This document shows, in pieces, positions 33,901 to 44,759 of a DNA stretch of 64,000 nucleotides. The notes under the pieces are model-generated. The model was not told the origin of the DNA. It worked only from the letters and a program-made list of their open reading frames with translations, and searched no databases. Positions within the stretch are counted from its first letter, which is position 1, and the number at the start of each line of letters is the position of its first letter. Source of the DNA: Bimastos eiseni (lineage: Eukaryota > Annelida > Clitellata > Crassiclitellata > Lumbricidae); the NCBI GenBank assembly GCA_959347315.1, contig OY365814.1, positions 31,977,032 through 32,041,031 on the forward strand, written 5' to 3'. The position numbers and the translations under genes were made by a program.

Positions 33901-36900
33901 CGCCGGTACGGGTTTCGAACCCGGTTCCTCAGCTTCGCGCCTCAGTGTGTCATCCATTACACTACGTTAAACGCCATTATATGTTTTAGCTATTTTTAGC
34001 TAAACCACTATAACACGGAACTAACAGCAAATCTACGAACAGTAATTTTGCTTAAACGATATATATTATATAACATAACTGATCTAATTCATTCTATTAC
34101 CCGCATCCCATGCCGTGTTAAAGTGGACAGGCGACGGCCGACGAGTGAAGAAATTGTGAAGCAAATAATTTTAAAATGAAATGCATGGAGTATGAAAGTT
34201 ATCCATATTGGCCCTCATTCATTCAGTGTGTATAGATATGATTTGATACTTTAAAGAATAATTATATTGTTCTAACTGAAAAAACTAGAAGAAGGAAATT
34301 GGACTTTTGAGGATCAAAAACCAATTTAATAACACAGCTTTTCTTAAACTGAATTCTAGGGGGGCCTAGTCATGCCAGTCACCGTAAAAACAACCATCAA
34401 TCCATCTTGGTGTGTAACTCGACTTACAGTGTTGAATGAAGCACAGAAGGAGGGTCTCAATTTGCTTCAGTAGATTGTAGTCGTCACTTCCAATGTAAAT
34501 TCCTAACTGCTTGTTTATTTTGAATTTATGTAACTCAGTTTCGTTAGATTCTTGGATCTGTCGATAATGAATCTCGTTGGCTCTATATAGTATGCAACTA
34601 TAACAGTATATCAGCAGCAGCATCGTCGTCATCAACAGTTCCTGACCATTGCCACTTGGCGACAATGGCTACGAACAAATGATCTCCAATTGTCAAATCC
34701 ATTGTTCCCCTCTATAATTAATTAATTCTGTCTTTTAATCGTCTCGTGCATAATATGGTATGTGACCAGCGACATATTACTACGTACGCAGCGAGGAGGA
34801 GGGGGTTTCGAAATTCGGCGATTTTTCGTACAGGTGAGTCAACAACAATAAAACAGTCCAATTTTGACATACACAATTACGGAATATAAAAGCAGAACTG
34901 TAAACCCAATCACGGACTCAGAGGTGGTGATCTCGTTTGACAGGTGAAGGAAACCCAACGAGAGGGGTAGAAAATAGGGGTGGGGGGGGGGCCAAACGTA
35001 TACCGTGTCCCTCTCTGTAAGAGGTGGGGGGACTTGTCCCCCTCCACCCCCGGGATCGCCGCCCCTGCACGGGCTATATTCCTGCCAGAGGTGTTACAAG
35101 GTTTTGAAAAGTGGGCTGCATAATTTAAAAAATATTGCGAGCTGCCCCCCACTTTTAGAATTTTGTCCCCAGAAATTTGAAAAATGGGGGGCATAAATTA
35201 TGTTAACAAAAGTCATCTTAAAAAGCCATTGGAGAAACATAAAAAAGAACCGGTTTAGGGGGCCATGGGGGCACTGAGCACTAAAACTGGGGGCTTTGCC
35301 CCCCCCCCCCAGTTTTGAAACTGGGGACAGGGGGGGCGGTGCCCCCGCTTGTTACACCTTTGATTCCTGCTTAATTAATTTTATGTAGCATAACTGATAA
35401 TAGGAGAGGCCGGGCAGAGCAGAATGGTCGAGGGAGCAGGATGCCTAGCCTTAATTGTTAAGACAGCTGAGATAATACATTTCCACAATATGCAATGTCA
35501 TTTGAACCTACGTACATGTACAAGGCAGAGAACAGGAGAAGAATTATACAGTGTCGACATCCAAAGTGGGAGGGGAAAGACTGAACGTCTATGCGACCCT
35601 GAGAATGAGCCAGTTCATCGCGAGACATGTATGCCATCCCTGTATCATGAATTCCAGTGTACAGAGGATAAAATACTGTTAAATAAATGGCATGATAAAT
35701 AATGTGCTGTATTGTGTGTGAGTCGGATCACCTTTAAAATCATTAAACAGTGTTATCTCGCTCTGGAAGGTGTCATGGAAAGTAGGCCTATAAACTAAAA
35801 CTAAACAAGACAACAAATATCATGCAGTATAGATATTGGTTCATAATAATTACAGTGTTCCAAACCAAACAATCAAGAGAGAAGAGACAGCCAGACAGAC
35901 AGACAAACAGACGACAGAGTTGATGGAAGGAGATTGAGTGAAGGGAGAGAAGGAAGGATGGAGGAAGGGAGCGACAAAGACAGAAAGAGTTATGATTTCA
36001 CAGAGCGTGAAAATAGGTTCACAATTAGGCCCAGCGTCTGAAGTTTATCAGTGAACTTTAGTTCTTTTGGTAATAGTAATGGTAATTATGAATTTACATA
36101 GCATAACGCAGCAGTGTCTAATGTGGCTCAAGAGATGTTTAGTCTATGTTACAATCATTCCGAGTTGGTCTGGAACACTTAACAGTCCACTGTCCCTAGC
36201 TTCATCTTAGAAGCTGCAAGTGTCCAATAAGAGTAGGTCTAGGGCCTACTGTTGTCCAAAAACTCCAAATCATTCCATAAGGCTGGAACTCTTGCACTGA
36301 AGAATGTATGCGGAAGGCCTATTAAAATTATTCATTTCGGCTTCTTAATTATAATTTATGCCTTTGTCCTCGAGTTGCCTACAGTTAAGATCATGCCTTT
36401 AAACTTCTGCAGGGAATGATTAGATTTGAGTGAGGCTAACTTGTCAACAATAGCTTTAATCGTTTGGCATGCTGACAACTTGTATTAATCCCAGAAGGAC
36501 AGTGCATATGCAACTTATAATATCACAAAGTGTAGCTGAATAGACACAAGACTCGCTTAATTAGGGTTGCCTATATTCCATGGTCACTGGTTTGTCCCGC
36601 TGAAAATAAAAGAAGCTAACCATCTTACTTACTAACTAATAACATTTGCATTTTTCAAAACAGCTTACATGTTAGTACACTCATTGAGGCATTACTATAA
36701 TTAATAAGCGTGACTGGTCCTTCAATAGTCCTTCAAGTAGCCAATACTCCACAGCGTCTTAAATAGGAAAAATGTGGGAGCATTTCGAATACTAATTGGC
36801 ACTGCATTGAATGCATTCCATTTTTTAAAGTATGTTACTGAACCCGTATAGTTCGAAGGCTTGGTGTTTCTAATTCAGAAACAAAAAGTTGAAGTAAGAT

Positions 36901-39900
36901 TTGTAACTAAAGTCTGCCATAGGCCTACTGCAATTTAGCATGCTTTGTGTGTATCTGTAAATGAAAATGGCATCAGACTTTTTTAGCAAAAGTTAGTAAT
37001 AGTTAGTGACTACATACAATTTAAAAAGTGTTTTATATAGTAATATATTCATGGTTGTCATGTGAATATCTGGAACAAATGAAACAGGAAGACCACTTAG
37101 AGAATGGACAGATGGCATTGAAGAATGACATTGGAGAATTGGGTGGAACAAATTACAATTGGCCTGGAACAAATTACAATTGGCGTGGAACAAATTACAA
37201 TTGGCGTGTTGCCAGTAGAAATGACTAGAGGAAAGGGGGCCTGGGGAAGAGGGATGACAGGGGAGGATAGGCGATCAGATCATAGGAAATTCGGAATTGA
37301 ATTCTCGCCCCAGTACCTTTTACTGAAAGTCGACGCCTATGGTTTCAACATTATTTGCTAAGAAGTGCATACACACGCCTCAACGATGCAATTGCAGTTG
37401 TACTTAAGGGCAATTGTGCGCGAAAGACTTGCTCAAGGTCCATACACAGTAACAATGTAATTCTCCCGATCACATCAGATCGAATAACCGACCTCTTCGG
37501 AGTCTGCTGCTGGACGATCATGTTGGCCGTCTCGCGGATGAAGACCTGCCAGTCGGCCTCGGAAACCTCCTGGTCTTCGCTGAACGGATATTGCTGGACA
37601 CGGCAGACTTCACACATCAAGAGGGCCCGGCGTAAGTTGCGTTCGCACTTGTTGGCCATCTTCTGAGCAAGAGCGGTTGGCAGATTGAGACCCTCCTTCT
37701 TACAAGTCACCTGCAGGATCTGTACTATCTGCATATAACAAATTACATATCATTTATTTAATATGAGAAATATTTAAATTTAATTATTTCCTACGGGAAA
37801 TATTCGAATCGGAAATTGAATGATTTCTTATGGGAAATATCAAATTTGAACCTTTCTTACAGGAAAATCTGAATGAAATTCCATCTTATAGGAAATATCT
37901 AAATAAAAAATTAACTATGTCATATGGGAAACAATTCAAGGTAATTATCTTATATGGTTAGTATTTAAATTTAATTACATCTTACAGGAAATATTCAAAT
38001 TAACTACTTCTTATGGGAAATATTTAAATTTAATTATTTCTTGAGATTATTGCAGATGTTGCATAATCAACCAAATACAAAAATTCCTGCTCAATATACA
38101 ACCATACCTGCTCGATCTAAGCACAAACATACCTGCTCAACTCAAACACAAACATACCTGGTCAATCGTTGGAGCGGGAACGCGTATCCCAAGGCAACGG
38201 CTGCGAATGGCTGGGATGACTTTGCTCGTTGAGTTACAGCAGAGAATTAGTCGACAGGTGGCCATGTATTTCTCCATCGTCCGACGCAGGGCGTGCTGTG
38301 CATCCTTTGTCAGATGGTCAACCTCAGTCAGCACAATAACTACAGAAGACAACAAACGGCTTTGAGAAGGATGAATTGATGGATGTGAATAGTAACAACT
38401 GATGAGCTTCTGTGAATACCTTTGCAAATGGCATTAAATCGCGAATTTTGGATTTTAAAAGGTTTTTAAAGTATCATCTAGTGCCAATACTAATGTTCTA
38501 AATTTCAATATATCAAGTTTATAACTATTCATCATCATTATCATTGAAAGATTATTTATGAGCATTTTGAACCTGAAGCAGTTCAGTATATTTATATCTT
38601 TGTGAATTATTGCATTTCTTATTTGAATCATTGGCCTCAGACAAATATTACATATATTGAGTAGTCATATTAACTTAAAAGCTGATATTAAAACTTTCCT
38701 GCCTGGTAAAAGTTTCACATGCGTTTAGCCACACATTCGAAGGTCGTACAATGCAAAGAGGTTGGAGGACTAAGAATGTCTAATAAACTAGCACTAAGAT
38801 AAAGGGATAAGTAGAATTAATCAGATTCGGTTGAATTGAATAGATTCGGTTGAATTGATTAGTGTCGACTGAATTGAATAGATTCGGTTGAATTGATTAG
38901 ATTAGCTATCAACAGACCTTTGAAGTCACGCTGTGTTGACGTTTCCAACTGATTTGATTGGGCGACCGTTTTCAGAAGTTCTTGGATGACAACGCGATCG
39001 TGGAATCCTACATCGCTGAAGCGCACAAAATCATCAATATTTTCCAATAACCTTGGAAACAGACCGCTTGATGTCACGAAATAAGTAAAAACATTAGTCG
39101 GAGTAGCCAAAAGTAAATTAATCTTTTTGTGATTAATCAATTTATTATAATTAATAGTTTAAATACACAGCCCTGTAAGATCCACCAAGCTGGGAAGGCT
39201 TCAATAGCTGTCTAACAATATTTGGTGATGTTATGGATGAAAGAGGATGAAAAGCCATGGGCTTAAGTTTTCTGATGGCATACATGGAATGGAGCAAGGT
39301 ACTGCAATGTGGTCTAAGAACTTTAAAGCATAAAGTGTATAGTATACCTTGGATTGACTTCAATGTGGTAGTTGCTGGCAACTGTAGAAATTTCCAGCTT
39401 CTTTTTCGAGGGAGTGACGAAGGTCTGATGTTCGATTCGCAATTTTTCAACTCCAGGTCCATAAAGCTCCCTCAGAAGGCACATTATCCGTGTCTTCTTC
39501 CCAGCTCCTGAAGGCCCATAGACCAAGAGATGAGGAAAATCGCCACTCTGAACCTGTAATTTCAAACTTATAGAGTGACCTCGTAAAGGACTCAAGAATT
39601 TCATAGAGAAGAAGATTAGGTATCTGCTAGACGAACATTTATAATTGGAGCACTCTAAATCATCCCAACATATTGTATAATCTAATGTCACACATTAAAC
39701 AGCATCTTGTTAAAACTACGACACTTACTATAGCGCCTTTCACTTTCACGAGCGAAGTCATCATACAACACTGTTGCTAAAGGCCGCGCACATTGTATGG
39801 TATTTCATACATTCCAGGGGTGTCTACAGTACCATCATAGCGTGTGCCAAGAATTATTGAAGTCATGAGCTAATATCTAAGAAAGATTCTTTAAAGGATA

Positions 39901-40073
39901 AACATTACTGTCAACAATTCCTATTATCGCTCAGATTATTGCTCAGAATGCGGTCCATCTAACTCACGGCCCATTTGCAATCTTACCAATTTCTTCAGAT
40001 GAGAAGCTTGCTCTTTGTGATAATCTAGCTTGCCAAGGGATGTGGGCCTGTGTTTGTCTACCCACAAACTCAT
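30933..40073 (-). CDS. RFC3: Replication factor C subunit 3, complete, 361 aa
   Basis: Small ATPase subunit of the RFC clamp loader that places PCNA on primer-template junctions in the nucleus. Exons on the minus strand: 40073-39987, 39553-39348, 39015-38918, 38339-38158, 37728-37493, 32300-32231, 31139-30933; phases join to 361 residues (human 356). It starts [19 protein letters not shown]. Walker A is [10 protein letters not shown] (about residues 39-48). [28 protein letters not shown] and TSTQRDFK follow. The Walker B position is IVLTEVD, the TEVD variant normal for RFC3. [15 protein letters not shown] contains the arginine-finger SRC motif. The C-terminal collar runs from KKEGLNLP to the end [12 protein letters not shown], longer and more acidic than the human end. 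The intron between exons 5 and 6 is 5.2 kb and loaded with MITEs. The ATG chosen matches family starts; an upstream in-frame ATG would add residues unlike the family. Confidence 0.97.
31470..31570 (+). mobile_element. tRNA-like SINE fragment
   Basis: CCGATTGGCTAAAAGGCTTG as a box A-like part, GTTGGTTCAAACCTCC as a box B-like part, then CCCGGATACGGCTACTGGGT. In the last intron of RFC3. Confidence 0.4.
31833..32087. mobile_element. hAT-type MITE, 255 bp, 8-bp target duplication
   Basis: Termini CAGGGGCGTCTA and TAGACGCCCCTG are perfect inverted repeats. They are flanked by GCTCCAGC (31825-31832) and GCTACAGC (32088-32095), an 8-bp target duplication with one mismatch. CAGGG ends with 8-bp duplications are the hallmark of hAT elements. 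The interior is AT-rich and noncoding. It lies in the last intron of RFC3. Confidence 0.8.
32993..33176. mobile_element. Old copy of the CAGGGCCGTACCGAG hAT MITE
   Basis: Left end CAGAGTCGTACCAAG and right end CTCGGTACGGCCCTG; the interior has ATTGCGCCCTGTGCCTAGCA, GAAATTTGCGCACCTTC and TATATTTGCGCCCTG. It matches, in reverse orientation, the intact element at 43927-44098. No clean target duplication remains. In the large RFC3 intron. Confidence 0.75.
33890..33978 (-). mobile_element. tRNA-like sequence, probably a SINE head
   Basis: Minus strand: ACGTAGTGTAATGGATGACA (box A-like), GGAACCGGGTTCGAAACCCG (box B and T-arm-like). The T stem has a mismatch and I cannot pair a 7-bp acceptor stem, so a working tRNA is unlikely. 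Confidence 0.45.
34919..35067. mobile_element. hAT-type MITE, 149 bp, 8-bp target duplication
   Basis: Left end CAGAGGTGGTGATC; right end, in reverse complement, CAGGGGCGGCGATC. Flanked by CACGGACT (34911-34918) and CACGGGCT (35068-35075). The centre has a long G run and GGGGGGACTTGTCCCCC. A related copy is at 21045-21197. In the large RFC3 intron. Confidence 0.75.
35086..35362. mobile_element. hAT-type MITE, 277 bp, perfect 8-bp target duplication
   Basis: Left end CAGAGGTGTTACAAG; right end, in reverse complement, CAAAGGTGTTACAAG (one mismatch). Flanked on both sides by ATTCCTGC (35078-35085 and 35363-35370). The interior has G-rich and C-rich runs, including CCCCCCCCCC near 35296. It begins 18 bases after the end of the previous MITE. 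Confidence 0.85.
37345..37475 (-). mobile_element. Truncated copy of the tRNA-derived SINE
   Basis: Minus strand: CATTGTTACTGTGTATGGACC, TTGAGCAAGTCTTTCGCGCA and CAATTGCATCGTTGAGG. The tRNA-like head is missing. It starts within 20 bases of the RFC3 exon 5 splice donor (37493). Confidence 0.6.
37745..38045. repeat. Degenerate 40-bp-scale minisatellite in RFC3 intron 4
   Basis: Repeats of TTCTTATGGGAAATATTTAA followed by ATTTAATTA, with much divergence. It fills most of the 429-base intron between exons 4 and 5. Confidence 0.7.
38083..38160 (-). repeat. 25-bp repeat carrying extra splice-donor copies after RFC3 exon 4
   Basis: On the minus strand the true donor CAG/GTATGTTTG (exon end 38158) is followed by GAGCAG/GTATGTTTG (38133) and GAGCAG/GTATGGTTG (38108), each 25 bases apart. 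All three sites look usable. Confidence 0.7.
38820..38905. repeat. About 20-bp tandem repeat beside RFC3 exon 3
   Basis: Four units of GATTCGGTTGAATTGAATA and close variants, ending 13 bases from the exon 3 donor at 38918. Confidence 0.8.
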
Positions 40074-40464
40074 CTTTACAAATGATAACTTTACACTTTT
40101 CACGACAACTTTGAAACCTTGCTTTGCAAACTCCGTTTCCAAACGCGCCAAGCCCGGCAAGCAGCTGCCCTCGACCGGTGTCAATTTTGACACGACCACG
40201 TAAAAATACTTCCACCATCAACTGAAAAATTATGATGTCCAAGATTGACAATTGAGACTCTTTTAAGAGTCCGTCCATACATCCGTCTGTCGGTTTCTGT
40301 GCCTCATTGTCTGGTTTGTCTGTGAAATATAATTGTACTCGTTACATTACAGAATAATTGTTTTGTTGGGTCCAAGTAAAACAATCTATAACCATCGCAA
40401 AACGGCACCAACAAGCGAACCTTGCTCAACCCCTCTGCCCTACTAGAGCAAGATCCATTTCAGG

Positions 40465-40630
40465 GATGTGGTCTCGAGACCAAGACCGCGGTCTCGAGAC
40501 CGGAAAACTGCGGTCTTGGTCTTGAATGCATCGGTCTTGGTCTCTGACCACCGGTCTGGGTCTCGTTGGCCTTGGTCTTAAAGGAACGGTCTTGGGATTG
40601 GTCTCCGTCTTAGCCGCTTACCGCTCTCGG
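40465..40630. repeat. GGTCTTGGTC satellite-like block, first part
   Basis: Begins CAGGGATGTGGTCTCGAGAC and repeats GGTCTCGAGACC, CGGTCTTGGTCTTG and CGGTCTTGGTCTC. A second part in the same direction lies at 41165-41245. It lies upstream of the RFC3 start. Confidence 0.75.
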
Positions 40631-41164
40631 TCATTTGCCGTATCAGAGCAGTTTTTTACATTTGTCAGTTATTTTCGATTATTATATACACCGGATGTTT
40701 AGGCCCTACGCGATTGTCATCGATTTATGGCGCGCTGACCATCTATATGTAAACATGTTACTATGGGCAAAAAATGCATTTGCAACGGAGCCAGCCATTT
40801 CAAAATTTACTTTCACAAATGTCAAGGTTTTGGAACAGTCTAATAATTTATGTGGTCGGCCACGTGTAGACACTGTTAACCTACACTTTCGAGTAAAATT
40901 ACACCATTCAAACGGAACCTTAATCTACTTGTTCAGGTGTCTTAAAAGTATTTACCTATCGATTGCTTTAAGTAAAGTAATTACTAATTTATAGTGTGAT
41001 ATTCTCAAGCCAAAGCCAAGGGCTGACCCCACAAAAGGTGAGACTGGCCGGTAAAACTGTTTTCTGGACCATTATTAAGATTAATATTCTTCAGCAAATA
41101 AATTACTGTTTTAACTTTTAAGCATGTTATTCCTTCTTAGCTTCTTAATAAACTGAATTGTTTA

Positions 41165-41245
41165 TAAATAGAGCATCGGTCTTGGTCTCTGACCATCGGT
41201 CTCGGACCACACGGTCTTGGTCTTGGACTTCTCGGTCTTGGTTCT
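41165..41245. repeat. GGTCTTGGTC satellite-like block, second part
   Basis: ATCGGTCTTGGTCTCTGACC, ACGGTCTTGGTCTTGGAC and TCGGTCTTGGTTC. Same repeat as 40465-40630, separated by about 530 bases, and directly followed by a SINE fragment. Confidence 0.75.
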
Positions 41246-41365
41246 TCGCGCACAATTGCTCTGCATTACAACTGCAGTTGTGTCGTCGAGGCATGTGTGC
41301 ACTTCTGAGCAAAAAATGTTGGAAGAAGGGTGGTATCGAATTTCAGTTGTATTGTATTGAATAAC
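41240..41365 (+). mobile_element. 3' part of the tRNA-derived SINE
   Basis: CGCGCACAATTGCTCTGCAT, CTGCAGTTGTGTCGTCGAGG, TGCACTTCTGAGCAAAAAAT and GTTGGAAGAAGGGTGG. Plus orientation, lacking the tRNA-like head. Confidence 0.65.
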
Positions 41366-41984
41366 AGTTATGCATATCATGTTATTGCAACCACCTGCCA
41401 TCCCAATTCATATTCGACAACACGGTTAAGCAGAATATTATAATTTCAAAAAATCTCACAAGTTCTTTATAGTCCATCCACCACACCTAAAAACACGTTC
41501 CCACACTAACACCGTCAATCAAAATGATAAAACATTGCTTAATCGGCTTACGAAGCCAAAAAAGCTTGATTCTAACAGTTAATCAACTCAAGTCTCTACA
41601 CTACAGACTGCAAAAATAGTAATGTCTCGCTATCTAGTTCATTTATTATACACAATTTATATAAAATGACTGAAAATACAAGACAAGGCAACATGCAATT
41701 TAAAACCAATGCTTAAGAATTGAATTTCATTATATGTAGTGTAAAGTACTGTAACACAGAATCAACGTAATGTAAGAGAATACGGTACAATTTATATAAA
41801 GCTCATTAAAATACGATAATGATTGCGGGTAATTTAATCCCTCTGGTACGATTTCAACATGCCTGTATGTCAAACTTTCTATGTAGTCAGATAGTTATAC
41901 AGTCAGTTCTTTAAAAGTCAAACTGGTCTGTAGAATTATTGCCATTATTGTGCAATTGTTAAACACCCTTATCTAATGATGAAA

Positions 41985-42090
41985 CATGAATCTCAAGGTC
42001 CCTACACTGTAACCGTCTCAGGGGATCGAACTTGTGCCCTTTGCATTGCAAGGCGACTGCTCTGACTAAGCTGAACCTATGGCACAGACA
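41985..42090 (-). mobile_element. 5' part of the tRNA-derived SINE
   Basis: Minus strand: CATAGGTTCAGCTTAGTCAG (box A region), GGCACAAGTTCGATCCCC (box B) and GGTTACAGTGTAGGGACC. Confidence 0.6.
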
Positions 42091-43199
42091 AGTTAAGTCT
42101 CCAATGTTTGACAATCTATCATAACACTGTGAGGACCATTTGAATATTATAATTTCCCAAATCTCACAAGTCTTTTATAGTCATTAACTTTATTTAACCC
42201 TGTTAACCCTACAACTATCACACTGATTAGGATGTACAGGGAGAGGAGTTATAAAAATATGTAAATACAATACAGAGCCAAAAAAATTGAAAAGTAGCAA
42301 TGGGCAGCCAGTGCAAGCCAATCACAAATTAATGCACACAGACCGAAGTTCAGTTTAAATAAAGTGACCCAGGGTTTCCTAATTTTCAAAAAAACACACA
42401 ACAGTATGCATCTATATACAAACACATTATGTGTATGTATTCCTCAAATTTATATAAACAAGTGAACTTAAAACATTTGCAAAGTTACCTTTGAAAATCA
42501 AAGGGTATAGGTTCATATGATATGGTCAAATTTCCAACACAGTTCGACCGACAGACCCAAAATTAGAATTTGTGATAATCCTGACATTCAGAATGACTGG
42601 ACCATTTGTATTCGAAAAAAGAACTCAGTACCATATGATATTCTATAATCTCAAAGTCTAGTTACACATTCATACATACATATATGTGATTCACTTGTTT
42701 CACGAAAGGTCATCCATGAAAAGGACGTTCACACAAAACGACCACTGACCCCTCTCTCTCCCCATCCACATTTTGCACCATCTCTCATCCCGACTTGCAG
42801 ACATCCCGTGGAATGCTAAGATAAGGTTCCCTGTTGATCTAGCAGCCATGTGATACGGGGTAGGGTGACCTGGGCACCACTTAAAGAACCGTTTAAAAAA
42901 ATGTAAACGTAGATAGGAATCCCCCCTGTGCCCCACTAACTGTGGAGGTCAATCATGGATGACCCCTCACAACATAATTCAGTCATTTCATAAATCAAAA
43001 CAGTAAAATGTCAGTCTAGACACAAGATACAACACCATCATGTTGCTTACACTAAAGGAAATGGGCAGCGTGTGTGACCTACTTAAGCCCAAGTGAAAAC
43101 CAATGGGGAAACTACAGCAAATAAGCAAGCACTAACGAACGAACGGGTCGCTTGGCTAAGACTACATGTTATAACTTATAATACGTCCAGAAACTCAGA

Positions 43200-43295
43200 C
43201 TCTGTTCCAGCAACTCATAATTAATTAATAAAACTCATAATTAATTAATTACACTCATAATTAATTAATTACACTCATAATTAATTAACTAAAAG
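43200..43295. repeat. 22-bp AT-rich tandem repeat, 4 copies
   Basis: CTCATAATTAATTAATTACA repeated four times with small changes. Confidence 0.85.
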
Positions 43296-43849
43296 GAACT
43301 AATGACCGAAAGCCAAGTCGAAAATTATGGACCTCATTTTTCAGAAACGAGGGCATCACTCAGCCAAGAATGGCGAACACGTTAAAAATCCAATCCACGC
43401 CCAAATTAGAGTCTTCCAGAGTGGCAAAGGAATATGTCTGCTCCTTACCGAAAATTTACTTAATATTTTATTCTTAGGATAAGAAACATTCTACAGCATC
43501 CTAGAAATAGTTCGATATGCTGACTATGTCCAAAATGCTGTTGTAATGAAACTCATAGTTACTTAACAAATATCCATAATTACTTAATAAAATTCACAAT
43601 TAATTATTCAAACTCACAATTTATTAATTTCATAATTAGCTAATTAAACTCACAATTCATTATTTAACACATAATCACTTAATCAGATAATTAATCAATT
43701 ACTTAAAATCAGAATTAATAGATTATTAAACTCATAATCACTTACACGCATCCAACAGAACAAAGAATTCAATTTGTATGACAAATGTGACCGAGTGACC
43801 ATTGTACTTATACTCTATTGTGTCACCATTATCCAAAAACTAAGCATTC

Positions 43850-44180
43850 ATTGATGGTGTTGGGCAATCATGGGTGAAGGACCCACTCAAGGTCCCAACA
43901 CAGTAACTCTCTTAGAGGAAGAGGAGCAGGGCCGTACCGAGGGGGGCCAGTGGGGCCGTGGCCCAGGGCGCAAATATAGAAAGGGCGCAAATTTCAGGAT
44001 TTAATAACTTATTATTCCATAAAATGCACTATTTTAAAAATGTGGGGCGCCAGATTGATGCTAGACACAGGGCGCAATTATATCTCGGTACGGCCCTGAA
44101 GAGGAGTAGGAGATGGCTCGAAACTCTGTGTCACAACTCACAAGGCAAGCGCTCTAACCAATCAGAAACTGAGTCCCACG
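43850..44180 (-). mobile_element. tRNA-derived SINE split by a MITE
   Basis: The right piece (44107-44180, minus strand) carries GGTTAGAGCGCTTGCCTTGT (box A region) and GTTTCGAGCCATC (box B region); the left piece (43850-43918) carries TGTTGGGACCTTGAGTGGG. The hAT MITE at 43927-44098 separates them. Confidence 0.6.
43927..44098. mobile_element. Intact hAT-type MITE, 172 bp, perfect ends and target duplication
   Basis: CAGGGCCGTACCGAG at the left and its exact reverse complement CTCGGTACGGCCCTG at the right, flanked by AAGAGGAG on both sides (43919-43926 and 44099-44106). The interior is noncoding. A second, older copy in opposite orientation is at 32993-33176. Perfect ends and duplication point to a fairly recent insertion. 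Confidence 0.92.
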
Positions 44181-44759
44181 GTAGCCGAAATGGATGGGAA
44201 AAAATACACGCCCAAGAATACAAAACCGAATCATCACGCTGAAAACTTCTGCGCGGTCATAACTGTTTTCAAGGTAGCGTAAAATCCGAAAGCGTGGAAG
44301 TGGGTGCGAAATCCGGCAGAAACACAATTATTCCCACAGTGGCGAGGACAAACAGAACCAAACGCTTCTGCGAAAGCAACTCTACGCACAGCTTGACAAA
44401 GAGCTCAAACGCAGACGATCTGCGCGAAAGAAACCTGGCCAACAACAAATCGAAAAACCTCTCAGTAGTTTACAAACAAATTCAAAATATAATAATCTGC
44501 ATAAGCACAAGAGGGGGATAGCATCTAAGCAGGGTACGACGACTGCAGCGCGAGCGCAGCGGCAAAAGCGAAAAGACGCTGCGGAGGCAAAAAACGCGGT
44601 GACATGACGAGCGAACTCGAACATTCGGCCAGTAACTCCGTCGCACAGCTGTCGTAAGTCTAAAAATAAAGGCACCTGTGTGGATAAAATGTCTTAAAAG
44701 CACTTTCTTTAGAAGCGTTAAGGAAGGCATCGCGATGGAAGGCGTCCCGTGACGGATGT

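Larger units (their letters stand above)
40330..44755. other. Spacer between RFC3 and the adducin stop codon
   Basis: No gene supported. It includes the GGTCTTGGTC blocks, SINE pieces, a 22-bp ACTCATAATTAATTAATTAC tandem repeat (43200-43295), AT-rich relatives of it (43555-43745) and the nested hAT MITE. Part of it must be the adducin 3' UTR; a TTTATT at 43467-43472 could be its polyadenylation signal on the minus strand. Confidence 0.5.

Noticed and set aside
33890..33978. Functional tRNA gene
   Set aside because: Box A and B are present, but the T stem is mismatched and no acceptor stem pairs; more likely a SINE head.
34366..34665. 99-codon minus-strand ORF in the large RFC3 intron (ends GDWHD)
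   Set aside because: The longest open stretch in that intron, but with no family resemblance and next to MITEs. Kept out as a gene; a protein search would decide.
35424..35702. 92-codon plus-strand ORF
   Set aside because: No motif and no neighbouring exon in phase; probably chance in repeat-derived DNA.
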